NCBI GenBank assembly: GCA_017477245.1
Contig: JAFUWY010000007.1
Coordinates: forward strand, 1-64,000
Length of the DNA stretch: 64,000 bases
Reading direction: 5' to 3'
Source of the DNA: Bacteroidales bacterium
GTDB taxonomy: Bacteria; Bacteroidota; Bacteroidia; Bacteroidales; UBA932
A program made the translations under genes and the position numbers. The notes beneath the pieces are model-generated. The model was given only the letters and a program-made list of their open reading frames with translations. It was not told where the DNA came from and made no database searches. How positions within the stretch are numbered: position 1 is the stretch's first letter; each line of letters opens with the position of its first letter. Shown here in pieces: positions 43,660 to 54,173 of this stretch.

Positions 43660-45216
43660 TTATTCGAAATAGATGATCTGGTCGTCCGAAGCGGAAAGGA
43701 TGCGCCGGATGGCGGCGTTGTCCCGCGCCCGGACGCTCATCACGGACTTGAATCCCAGGGACTGGATGGTGATCAGCGGGGTCATGGCCACCATCGCCAC
43801 CACGCCGAAAGCGAAATCCAGCACGGCGGACTCGCCCTGCAGGGTGCAGCAGGCGCCGATGACCAGCGGCAGGATGAAGCTCGAGGTCAGCGGACCGCTG
43901 GCCACGCCGCCGGAATCGAAGGCGATGGCGGTATAGAGCTTCGGGACGAAGAACGACAGGCCCAGCGAGAGCAGGTATCCGGGCACGAGGTAGTACAGCA
44001 GCGAGAACCCGAAATAGACGCGCAGCACCGACAGGCCGATGGATACGCCCACGCCGATGGACAGGGCCAGCATCATCTGCGTCTTGGACACTTCCCCGCC
44101 GGTGATCTCCGCCACCTGGTTGTTGAGCACGTGCACGGCAGGCTCCGCCAGCACCACGACATTGCCGATGACGAAGGCGAAGACGATCAGCAGCACGGGA
44201 TTGAAGTCCGCCATCTGCGCGCCGATCTTGAAGCCGATGGGCATGAAGGCCATCTCGACGGCGGCCAGGAACAGCACCAGGCCCACCAGGGTCCACAGGA
44301 TGCCGATGACGATCTGGATGATCTTGGTCCTGGGGAGCTTCAGGATAAGCGCCTGCAGGACGAAGAAGAAGATGACGATCAGCACGAGCGACTTGCCGAC
44401 ATCCAGCAGCTTGGCGCCGAGCAGGGCGCCCGCCCCCTCTTCGAGGATCGCCTCCATGGAATAATCAGGGACGGCGTAGGTGAGATCGCCCTGGGCCATC
44501 ATGGAGAGCAGCAGGACGGCCGCGATGGGGCCCACCGAGCAGAGGGCGATCAGGCCGAAGCTGTTCTCGCTGGCGCCCCGGCCGCCCACGGTCAGGGCGA
44601 TGCCGACGCCCAGCGCCATGATGAACGGGACCGTGATCGGGCCCGTGGTCACGCCGCCGGAATCGAAGGACATGGGCAGGAAAGACCCCTTGCCGGAGTC
44701 GATCAGCAGGGCCGCCAGGCAGAAGAGGAGCATGTAGAAGAACAGCAGGATGCTCGTCAGGTCGGCATGGAAGACGATCTTCAGCACGCCCAGCAGCAGG
44801 AAAAGCCCCACGCCCAGCCCGACGGTCAGGATCAGCAGCGTGCCGTTCATCACGGCGCTCACCTGCCCGGCGAGGACCGCCAGGTCCGGCTCGGCCACGG
44901 TGATCAGCAGACCCATCATGAAACTGACGGAAATCAGGATCCCGAGCTTGCGGGACTTGGTCAGGCCCTCGCCGATGTACTGTCCCATCGGGGTCATGGC
45001 CATGTCGGCACCCAGGTTGAACAGGCTGATCCCGATGACCAGCAGGATGGCGGCGCCGCCGAAGACAGCCAATTCCTTGCCCGGGATGTCCACCCAAGGC
45101 GTAACGGAGAGCAGGAAGACCAGCAGGCTCACAGGGAGCACTGACACCAGCGACTCCCTGAGTTTCTCCCGCAGGGACTTCCAGATCTCACGGAAAATGG
45201 CATTGTTCTTCTCCAT
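43660..45216 (-). CDS. DUF1538 integral membrane protein
   Basis: A 518-residue protein with about 12 or more membrane segments and an internal duplication: the signature DSGGVTTGPITVPFIMALG in the first half recurs as DSGGVASGPLTSSFILPLV in the second. This matches two DUF1538 repeats, each with an AEPxxxVL motif (AEPDLAVL, AEPAVHVL). It looks like a transporter, but the substrate is unknown. It is the first gene of an operon with two PII-like proteins, which suggests gating by a cytosolic signal. Confidence 0.88.
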   Translation of the reverse strand: MEKNNAIFREIWKSLREKLRESLVSVLPVSLLVFLLSVTPWVDIPGKELAVFGGAAILLVIGISLFNLGADMAMTPMGQYIGEGLTKSRKLGILISVSFMMGLLITVAEPDLAVLAGQVSAVMNGTLLILTVGLGVGLFLLLGVLKIVFHADLTSILLFFYMLLFCLAALLIDSGKGSFLPMSFDSGGVTTGPITVPFIMALGVGIALTVGGRGASENSFGLIALCSVGPIAAVLLLSMMAQGDLTYAVPDYSMEAILEEGAGALLGAKLLDVGKSLVLIVIFFFVLQALILKLPRTKIIQIVIGILWTLVGLVLFLAAVEMAFMPIGFKIGAQMADFNPVLLIVFAFVIGNVVVLAEPAVHVLNNQVAEITGGEVSKTQMMLALSIGVGVSIGLSVLRVYFGFSLLYYLVPGYLLSLGLSFFVPKLYTAIAFDSGGVASGPLTSSFILPLVIGACCTLQGESAVLDFAFGVVAMVAMTPLITIQSLGFKSVMSVRARDNAAIRRILSASDDQIIYFE

Positions 45217-45245
45217 GGAAACAGCGTACTATGACAGGCCGGAGC

Positions 45246-46247
45246 CTACAGTTCGCGGAACTTGGCGGCGCTGATCTTCGTAGGCTTCAGGGTGATGGTC
45301 TCCTTGATCTTGTCAAGCACCTTGCGGTCCTCGACCTGCTCGACCAGGCGCTCGATCTGCTTCTGGTCCTGGAGCATGTTGACGGCCATTTCCTTGACCA
45401 TCTCGTCAGGCACGTTGCCGATGCCGTACATCGCATACTGGTAGCGGGCGAAAGCCTCGGCCTGCTCCTGCAGGTCCTTGTCCTCCACCTTGAAGCCCCA
45501 CTTCTGCATCAGGGAGCCGCGCACGAGCTGCCACTTGAAGTCCTCGGCGAAGCCCGGGAAATCCTTCTCGATGTCCTCCTTGGACACCTTGCCGCCGTTG
45601 GCCTCGAGCAGCCAGCGCTTGAGGAACTCCTCGGGGATCTGCACGTCGGCCTTCTTCACGAAGAAGTCGCGGATGTCCTTGGTCAGGCGCCACTCGGCTT
45701 CGTTCTTGTACTGGTTCTTGAGGCGCTCGGAGACTTCCTTGTCGATCTCCTCGTCGGTCTTGGCCTCCTGGCCCTCCTCCTTGTGCTCCTCGTAGTACTT
45801 CTTGAGGTTCTCGATCATCGGGGCCTTGTCCTTGGCGGCCACGGTGACGGTGTAGGTCGGGACCGTGTCACCCTTCTCCACCTCGACCTCGACCTTCGGG
45901 GAGAGACCCAGGTCGAACACGAAGGTGAAGTCGTTGCCGTCGGCCCACTCATTCTCGGGCTGCTTCTCGGAAGCCAGGGGCTCGCCGAGGATGCGGAGGC
46001 CCGCCTCGGAGATGTGCTTGTCGAGGGCCTGGCCGATCACCTGGTTCACGGACTCGACCAGGGCCTGCTCGCCGTAGACGCGCTTGATCAGGGACGCGGG
46101 GACCATGCCCTTGCGGAAGCCCTTGAACTCGGCCGTGCGGCGGCGCTCCGCCAGTTTCTTCTTCTCGATCTCTGCGTAGTCAGCAGCGGCGACCTCAAGG
46201 GTCAGCTCAAGGTTCAGGTTGTCAATCTTGTTCTCAGTTACTTTCAT
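45246..46247 (-). CDS. tig: Trigger factor without PPIase domain
   Basis: A 333-residue ribosome-associated chaperone. The N-terminal ribosome-binding domain is present (residues 1-115) with the loop FKGFRKGMVPASLIKRVYG. It then passes almost directly into the helical C-terminal chaperone domain; the FKBP-like PPIase domain of ordinary trigger factor (about 100 residues; full length 430-450) is absent. ATG at 46247 (MKVTENKIDN) is chosen because the N-domain begins there. It starts 7 nt after the HD phosphodiesterase gene. Confidence 0.88.
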   Translation of the reverse strand: MKVTENKIDNLNLELTLEVAAADYAEIEKKKLAERRRTAEFKGFRKGMVPASLIKRVYGEQALVESVNQVIGQALDKHISEAGLRILGEPLASEKQPENEWADGNDFTFVFDLGLSPKVEVEVEKGDTVPTYTVTVAAKDKAPMIENLKKYYEEHKEEGQEAKTDEEIDKEVSERLKNQYKNEAEWRLTKDIRDFFVKKADVQIPEEFLKRWLLEANGGKVSKEDIEKDFPGFAEDFKWQLVRGSLMQKWGFKVEDKDLQEQAEAFARYQYAMYGIGNVPDEMVKEMAVNMLQDQKQIERLVEQVEDRKVLDKIKETITLKPTKISAAKFREL

Positions 46248-46254
46248 AAGATAT

Positions 46255-48279
46255 TTATTGTTTTTTAGTTTTTTGCTTGGGGTAGACGATGCGCTCGTGG
46301 TGGATCTGCGCAAGGTACTGCTTGAGGGTCTCCTTGACCGTGCCGAGCTCGCTGATGGAGATGTCGGCCCGGTCGAACTGGCCTTCGTCCATCTTGCCGG
46401 ACACGATCCGCTCCACGAAGGCGGAATAGGCCTCCGGGGTGAATTCCTTCAGCGTGCGGGAGGCAGCTTCGACGCTGTCGCACAGCATCAGGATGATCTG
46501 CTCCTTGGACACGGGCTTGATGCCCGGATAGCGGAACTCGCCCGCCAGCGCGGGATCGCCGCCGTCGCGGAGGAACTGGCTGTAGAAGTAGCCGGTGGTC
46601 GTGGTGCCGTGGTGGCTGCGGATGAAGTCCACGATGGCATCCGGCAGGTGGTTCTTCCGGGCGATCTCCACGCCGTCCTGCATGTGGCGGATGATGTCGT
46701 GGGCGCTCTGTTCCGGCGTCAGCCCGGCGTGGTACTTGGGCACGCCCTCGCGGGCGACCAGGGATTCGTTCTCGACGAAGCAGAGCGGATTGTTCATCTT
46801 GCCGATGTCGTGGTAGAGGGCACCGGCACGCACCAGGTCAGCGTTGGCGCCGATGGCACGGGCCGCGGCATCGACCATGTTCATCACCTGCAGCGAATGC
46901 TGGAAGGTGCCGGGGGCCTTCTGCTCCAGCTCGCGGATCAGCGGGTTGGAGACGTCGCACAGCTCGATCAGCCGGGAGTTGGACACCAGGTTGAACAGGC
47001 GCTCGAAGAGGTAGACCAGCGGATAGCCGGCCACCGTGGCCATCGACCCGATGAAGAGGTGCAGCAGGGCGCGCCAGACGTTGCCGGCCACCATGTCGGC
47101 CGCCCGGAATCCCAGGTAGACGAGCGCCAGCACGGCGAACGTGATCAGCGCCGTGATGAACTGCTTCCAGCCGCGGTTGAAGTAGCGGAAGGCCAGGATG
47201 GAGACCATGCCCGCGACGAAATACATCACGAACAGGACCACGCCGTCATGGCTGAAGATCAGCAGCGGCAGCAGGGACACCACGTACACGGGCACCACCA
47301 CGCGGTTGCGCATGAAGGCCTGCAGGAGCAGGGCGACCAGCGTGAAGGGGAAGAGCAGCAGGAAGCGCTCGCCCGCGCGGATGAGGATCAGCGACGCCAC
47401 CGCCCCCAGCAGGAAGACCACCACCAGGTACGGGAAACGCGAATCCTCGAAGATGCGCGGATTGTTGAAGTAGATGGACAGGTACAGCAGCACGAGGATC
47501 GTCAGGGCGATCAGGAGGTTGCCGACCAGCAGCAGCGCCGGCGGACCGAGGTAGCCGACGTTGGCCTCGAACTCCCGCTTGTAGGAATCCAGCATCTGGG
47601 CGATCTCCGCCGTCACGATCTCTCCTTCCTGGACGATCAGCTGGCCGGCGTTGACGTAGCCCGAAGTCGGGGACACGGTCGTCGCCGACTCGGCGTGCAC
47701 CAGGTCGGTGGTCTGCTCGTCGAAGAGCAGGTTCGGGACCAGCAGGTCATACACGCCGGCCGCCCGGAACAGGGAGTCGACATTGGCGCCGGACACGGCG
47801 GCGATGTCCGACAGCAGCCGGGACCGGGCTTCGGTCAGCCGGTACACTTCGGACGTAGGATACTTGACGGCGCGCTTGTCGCGCTGGACATAGATCACGT
47901 CGGGCTCGGACGAGGAGTGCCTGCGGCTGCCCTCGTCGGCCATCACGCCCTTCTGGTAGATGGCGCGCATCGAGGAGACGACGGCGCTGCGCAGGTTGCC
48001 GAGCTCCAGCCGCTCCGCAGCCCGGAGGTTGCGGGCCGTGATCTCGTCGGAGAATTTATAATAGGGGATCGCCTCCGAAGAGGCTTCCCCCCGCTCCTCG
48101 CGCATCTGCTCCTCGGTCTTGTAGATCGGGAAGTCGAACTGCGCGTACAGGGTTTCGTACTTCCAGGTGCGCCCCTTGCGGTAGTCATAGGCGAACTTGG
48201 CGTTGCGGGGCATCAGCAACACGAGCAGCAGGAAAGCGATGCCCAGCGGAACGGCTATACGATAGAGTCCTTTCTTCAT
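46255..48279 (-). CDS. 7TM HD-domain phosphodiesterase (PgpH-like)
   Basis: A 674-residue membrane protein. One N-terminal membrane segment, an extracytoplasmic 7TMR-HDED domain (about residues 30-240), seven membrane segments (about 245-440), then a cytoplasmic HD domain with HSLQVMNM, LYHDIGKM, the RSHHGT pair and CDSVEA as metal ligands. PgpH proteins of this layout hydrolyse cyclic di-AMP to pApA; substrate here is inferred from family. It starts 7 nt after the SDR gene stop and precedes tig. Confidence 0.88.
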   Translation of the reverse strand: MKKGLYRIAVPLGIAFLLLVLLMPRNAKFAYDYRKGRTWKYETLYAQFDFPIYKTEEQMREERGEASSEAIPYYKFSDEITARNLRAAERLELGNLRSAVVSSMRAIYQKGVMADEGSRRHSSSEPDVIYVQRDKRAVKYPTSEVYRLTEARSRLLSDIAAVSGANVDSLFRAAGVYDLLVPNLLFDEQTTDLVHAESATTVSPTSGYVNAGQLIVQEGEIVTAEIAQMLDSYKREFEANVGYLGPPALLLVGNLLIALTILVLLYLSIYFNNPRIFEDSRFPYLVVVFLLGAVASLILIRAGERFLLLFPFTLVALLLQAFMRNRVVVPVYVVSLLPLLIFSHDGVVLFVMYFVAGMVSILAFRYFNRGWKQFITALITFAVLALVYLGFRAADMVAGNVWRALLHLFIGSMATVAGYPLVYLFERLFNLVSNSRLIELCDVSNPLIRELEQKAPGTFQHSLQVMNMVDAAARAIGANADLVRAGALYHDIGKMNNPLCFVENESLVAREGVPKYHAGLTPEQSAHDIIRHMQDGVEIARKNHLPDAIVDFIRSHHGTTTTGYFYSQFLRDGGDPALAGEFRYPGIKPVSKEQIILMLCDSVEAASRTLKEFTPEAYSAFVERIVSGKMDEGQFDRADISISELGTVKETLKQYLAQIHHERIVYPKQKTKKQ

Positions 48280-48286
48280 CGGTCGG

Positions 48287-49099
48287 CTATTTGAAGGGGC
48301 TGCCCTGCTCGCGGGCGATATACAGGTAGGTCAGCCGGTCCAGCAGGACGGGGAACATGTTGTGCGCCCGCACGGTGGCCCTGCCCAGCAAGGTCAGGAT
48401 CCGCTTGGACTGGCGCCGCTTCAGCGACCGGGAGAGGTATTTCGCGCAGGTCTCGGCGCTCATCAGCCGGCCCTCGTCCAGCGGGGTCTCCCCCTGCTCC
48501 GTCCCGTCGGCGGTAAGCGCCGCGTTGCGGACATTGGAGGCCGTATATCCGGGCGCGAAGACCAGGACGTTGAGTCCGTCCTTGAGGTGCTCGATCCGGA
48601 GGGACTCCAGGAAGCCGCGCACCGCATATTTGGAGGCGCTGTATCCGGTCCGCGCCGGCAGCGGGGAATAGCCGGCGATGGAGATGACGCCAGCCACGGT
48701 CCCCTTGGTCGCCAGCAGGTACGGCAGGGCGAACTTCGTGCAGTTCACCGTGCCCCAGAAATTGACATCCATGAGGGCATGGAGCACCTTGAGGTCCAGG
48801 TCGCGGAACATCGCCCGCATCGAGATCCCGGCATTGTTGACCAGGATGTCGATCCGGCCGAAGCGGGACACCGTCGCCTCCACGAGCGCGCGGCAGTCCT
48901 CCTCCCTGGTGACATCGCATTTCACGCAGAGCACGCGCTCCGGCGGGGCGACGGAAGGAGCCAGCGCCAGCAGCTTTTCGTAGGAGCGGGCGGCCATCAC
49001 GACTTTCGCACCCTCGGAGCCGAACTGACGGGCGGAAGCCAGGCCGATACCGGAACTGGCTCCCGTCACGATGATCACTTTGTCCTTCAATGTCTGCAT
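48287..49099 (-). CDS. Short-chain dehydrogenase, candidate 3-ketosphinganine/keto-base reductase
   Basis: A 270-residue classical SDR. The cofactor site is GASSGIG (residues 14-20), with NNAG downstream and the catalytic Ser-x12-Tyr-x3-Lys in ISIAGYSPLPARTGYSASK. The C-terminal extension with YLSRSLKRRQ and a hydrophobic helix suggests membrane contact and a lipid substrate. It follows the alpha-oxoamine synthase by 48 nt, so it probably reduces the 3-keto long-chain base made by that enzyme. This role is inferred from position. Confidence 0.8.
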   Translation of the reverse strand: MQTLKDKVIIVTGASSGIGLASARQFGSEGAKVVMAARSYEKLLALAPSVAPPERVLCVKCDVTREEDCRALVEATVSRFGRIDILVNNAGISMRAMFRDLDLKVLHALMDVNFWGTVNCTKFALPYLLATKGTVAGVISIAGYSPLPARTGYSASKYAVRGFLESLRIEHLKDGLNVLVFAPGYTASNVRNAALTADGTEQGETPLDEGRLMSAETCAKYLSRSLKRRQSKRILTLLGRATVRAHNMFPVLLDRLTYLYIAREQGSPFK

Positions 49100-49147
49100 A
49101 TAGGTTTCCGGGGCCGGCCCGGAACAGCTTCATGAACGCCCGGAGGG

Positions 49148-50410
49148 CTATTTGATGGTCATTTCGGCGATGTCGTCACCGTCGTACAGGCCGGCGTCGA
49201 GCTTGGCCTTGATCTCCTTGAAAGCCTTGAGCGTGTACTCCACGTCCTCCATGGTGTGGGCGGCCGTGGACACGATCCGGAAGATGATCATGCCCTTCGG
49301 GATCACCGGGTAGATGACCATCGAGCAGAAGATCTTGTAGTTCTCGCGCAGGTCCTTGGCCATCTTGGTGGCCTGGGCCACGCCGCCGAAGATGTGGACG
49401 GGCGTCACGCAGGCCTGGGCCTCTCCGATGTCGAAGCCTTCCTTCCTGAAACCGTCCTGGATGGCGTGGGTGATCTTCCAGCACTTGGCGCGGAGCTCGT
49501 CTCCCTCCGGGGAATCGATGATCTCCATGCGCTTCATGTTGCCGATCACGAGCGGCATCGGCAGGGACTTGGCGTACATCTGCGAACGCATGTTGGCGCG
49601 CAGGTAGTTGATGATCTTGTGCGGACCGGCGACGAAACCGCCGATCGAGGCCATCGACTTGGCGAAGGCGCCGATGTAGAGGTCGATCTCGTCCATGCAG
49701 CCCAGCTGCTCGGAGGTGCCGCGTCCGTGGGCGCCGAGGAGGCCGAAGCCGTGGGCGTCGTCGATCAGGATGCGGAACTTGTATTTCTTCTTCAGCGCGG
49801 CGATCTGGTCGAGGATGCCGAGCGCGCCGGTCATGCCGAACACGCCCTCGGTGATCAGCAGCACGCCGCCGCCGTTCTCCTCCGCCACCTGGCAGGCGCG
49901 GGCGAGGACCTTCTCGCAGTCCGCGATGTTGTTGTGGCGGTATTTGTACTTCTCGCCGATGTGCAGGCGGATGCCGTCCAGCAGGCAGGCGTGGCACTCC
50001 GCGTCGTAGACGATCACGTCGTGGCGGGCCGTGAGCGCGTCGATCGTGGACACGATGCCCTGGTAGCCGAAGTTATAGAGGAAAGCATCCTCCTTCTTCT
50101 CGAACTTGGCGAAGGTCTGCTCGAGCTGCTCGTGATAGCGGGTGTGGCCGCTCATCATGCGGGCGCCCATCGGATACGCGAGACCCCACCGGGCAGCCGC
50201 GTCGGCGTCCGCCTTGCGGACCGCCGGATGGTTGGCGAGGCCCAGGTAGTTGTTGAGGCTCCAGTTGAGCACGGGCACGCCGTTGAAGATCATATGGGGG
50301 CCGAGTTCGCCCTCGAGGCGGGGATACATGTAGTAGCCGAAGCCCTGCTCGAAGTACTGGCCGATCGGGCCGCCGCTGTCGCGTTCGATCCTGTCGAAAA
50401 TGTCTAACAT
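49148..50410 (-). CDS. Alpha-oxoamine synthase (serine palmitoyltransferase or cysteate acyltransferase type)
   Basis: A 420-residue PLP enzyme of the AOS family, which joins an amino acid to an acyl thioester with loss of CO2. PLP lysine is Lys251 in GAFAKSMASIGGF; His140 stacks on the cofactor; Asp217-Asp218 and His220 lie in DDAHGFG. The GARMMSGHTRYHEQLE segment and the C-terminal PVIPKGMIIFRI fit long-chain base synthases of Bacteroidetes rather than BioF or KBL. It may make ketosphinganine, or the capnine base of sulfonolipids (CapB/SulA type); motifs alone do not decide. Follows gyrB by 23 nt and precedes the SDR. Confidence 0.8.
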   Translation of the reverse strand: MLDIFDRIERDSGGPIGQYFEQGFGYYMYPRLEGELGPHMIFNGVPVLNWSLNNYLGLANHPAVRKADADAAARWGLAYPMGARMMSGHTRYHEQLEQTFAKFEKKEDAFLYNFGYQGIVSTIDALTARHDVIVYDAECHACLLDGIRLHIGEKYKYRHNNIADCEKVLARACQVAEENGGGVLLITEGVFGMTGALGILDQIAALKKKYKFRILIDDAHGFGLLGAHGRGTSEQLGCMDEIDLYIGAFAKSMASIGGFVAGPHKIINYLRANMRSQMYAKSLPMPLVIGNMKRMEIIDSPEGDELRAKCWKITHAIQDGFRKEGFDIGEAQACVTPVHIFGGVAQATKMAKDLRENYKIFCSMVIYPVIPKGMIIFRIVSTAAHTMEDVEYTLKAFKEIKAKLDAGLYDGDDIAEMTIK

Positions 50411-50433
50411 ATCAAAATTGGGGGTTTAAGGTT

Positions 50434-52452
<2,019 letters not shown>

Positions 52453-52470
52453 TTAATTCAATAAATCTTG

Positions 52471-52478
52471 CAAATTTA
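52471..52478 (-). promoter_or_regulatory. -7 box (TAAATTTG) of gyrB
   Basis: Exact TAnnTTTG on the minus strand, 27 nt before the gyrB ATG. Confidence 0.55.
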
Positions 52479-52498
52479 CAAAAAATATCGGGATTTCC

Positions 52499-54169
52499 TT
52501 ACAGTTTCAGGCTCACGCCGAGCGTAACATAGGGACCGCGCTCGATATAGCCGGGCACCCGCTCGATGTCCATGCAGAGCAGGTTGCCGGCCTCGGCCCA
52601 GACGCCCCAGCGCCGGTCGACGCGAAACTCGCCGGTGAGGCCGAGATTGGCATAGCCGCGGATCGGGGTCGCCGCCCAGGCAGCCATCGGCGTGCGGGCG
52701 GAAGCAGCCTCCACGAAAGCCCCTGCGAAGATACGCTTCTGCCAGTTGTAGCTCCCGCGGACGTCTGCGGTGAATGCCGGAGGTGTATAGACGGGAAATT
52801 CCTCTTCCGGCAGGATGTGGTGGGCATAGCCCAGGTTGCCGTCCACCTGCACGCGCTCGTCCGCCCAGGACAGCTTCGCCCGGGCATAGGCAGACTGGAA
52901 ATCCGCCTGTCCTACAAAGGCATTCACAGGCCATGGAATCCGGTCTGTAACATAACCGGTAAAGGGACAACCGTCCAGCGGCAAGCCGGCATAGGAGACA
53001 TACCCGGCCTCGAAACCGTACTGGAGACGGGAATTCCAATGCCCGTCGATGCCGATCCGGGCGCGGATCTTCTCGCGCGAGAGCGCCGTACCCGTGTCCA
53101 GGCGGTAGGAGAAATGGCTGATATGCCTGACGTCATAGTGGCTGACCAGGGACTGCCCGCCGCTGACGGCGGCGAAGAGCCTGAGGTCCCGCTCGATCAG
53201 GTCCAGCCGGGCGATGACGTCCGGCGAGACGGTGAAGCGCTTGTCCTCCCCGCATTCGGCGTAGTCGATGCGGGCGCCGGCATCCAGCTGTACGGGACCC
53301 AGCAGGAAGTCGACATGCGGGCGCAGGGCTGCCAGGCTGGCGGAGAAACGCTGCGGCGAGGCGATGCCGGTCTCGCGCAGGGCATCCATCTCGAACAGGG
53401 CGTCCAGCAGGATGCGGTATTTGCCGTTCAGCACCGGACCGCCCGACACGCCCAGGTGGAAATTGTTCTCCCCCAGGTTCGCCCGGTTCAGCACCGGCGC
53501 ATAGGCGTCGCTGGCATAGCGGTAGCGCAGGTCGATGTCATAGAAGAGGAAGTCGCCCGGCCGCTCGCGGGACTGTACGCGGCCGTTTACGACCGCCGCG
53601 TTGAATCCGGAGCGGAAACGGGGCGCGTCTATGTCTTCGCCGGCAGCGATGCCCTCATAGGCCAGCTGCCAGGACAGGGTGGCCGCCGGCAGCAGGTACT
53701 GCCCGCCGACGCCCGCCCGGCCCGAGATGTCATGGCCGCGGAAAGGGTCTGCATCCTTGGCCGAACGGTACAGGCCGGCATAGCCGGACGCATCGGCGAA
53801 CACGCCGACCGTCAGGTTCTCGCGCTGCAGGGCCTGCCAGGCCAGCATGAGCTGCGGATGCAGGGAATAACCCGCCCCGGCGCGCAGGTAGAACCTGCTC
53901 CCGTCGTAGGGACGGGCCTCCGGCGTGACCCGGATCTCATAGGGAGTGAATTCGTAGGCACCCTTGTAGGGCGTGTCGAAGACCGAATAATCGAACTTGT
54001 AGTCGAAACGGTACAGCGAATCCGGCACCTGGGGCACGGCGCCCATCTTCTGGAAATCCGCGAAGCGGCCCACGTAGTCGTTGGTCACCTGGACCGACTG
54101 GTTGATATTCTGCGCGGACAGCGGCGCGCCGAGCGCCAGGGCCGCGAGGGCTATGTATAACTTTCTCAT
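52499..54169 (-). CDS. Outer-membrane beta-barrel protein of unknown function
   Basis: A 556-residue exported protein. Signal peptide MRKLYIALAALALGAPLSA. The body is a run of amphipathic strands with aromatic girdles (for example GSYNWQKRIFAGAFVEA) ending in RGPYVTLGVSLKL, a typical outer-membrane barrel end. It resembles the barrel part of TonB-dependent receptors, but the plug is absent. It begins 4 nt after the large TPR protein, so the two probably work together at the envelope. Substrate unknown. Confidence 0.78.
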   Translation of the reverse strand: MRKLYIALAALALGAPLSAQNINQSVQVTNDYVGRFADFQKMGAVPQVPDSLYRFDYKFDYSVFDTPYKGAYEFTPYEIRVTPEARPYDGSRFYLRAGAGYSLHPQLMLAWQALQRENLTVGVFADASGYAGLYRSAKDADPFRGHDISGRAGVGGQYLLPAATLSWQLAYEGIAAGEDIDAPRFRSGFNAAVVNGRVQSRERPGDFLFYDIDLRYRYASDAYAPVLNRANLGENNFHLGVSGGPVLNGKYRILLDALFEMDALRETGIASPQRFSASLAALRPHVDFLLGPVQLDAGARIDYAECGEDKRFTVSPDVIARLDLIERDLRLFAAVSGGQSLVSHYDVRHISHFSYRLDTGTALSREKIRARIGIDGHWNSRLQYGFEAGYVSYAGLPLDGCPFTGYVTDRIPWPVNAFVGQADFQSAYARAKLSWADERVQVDGNLGYAHHILPEEEFPVYTPPAFTADVRGSYNWQKRIFAGAFVEAASARTPMAAWAATPIRGYANLGLTGEFRVDRRWGVWAEAGNLLCMDIERVPGYIERGPYVTLGVSLKL

Positions 54170-54173
54170 ACGC

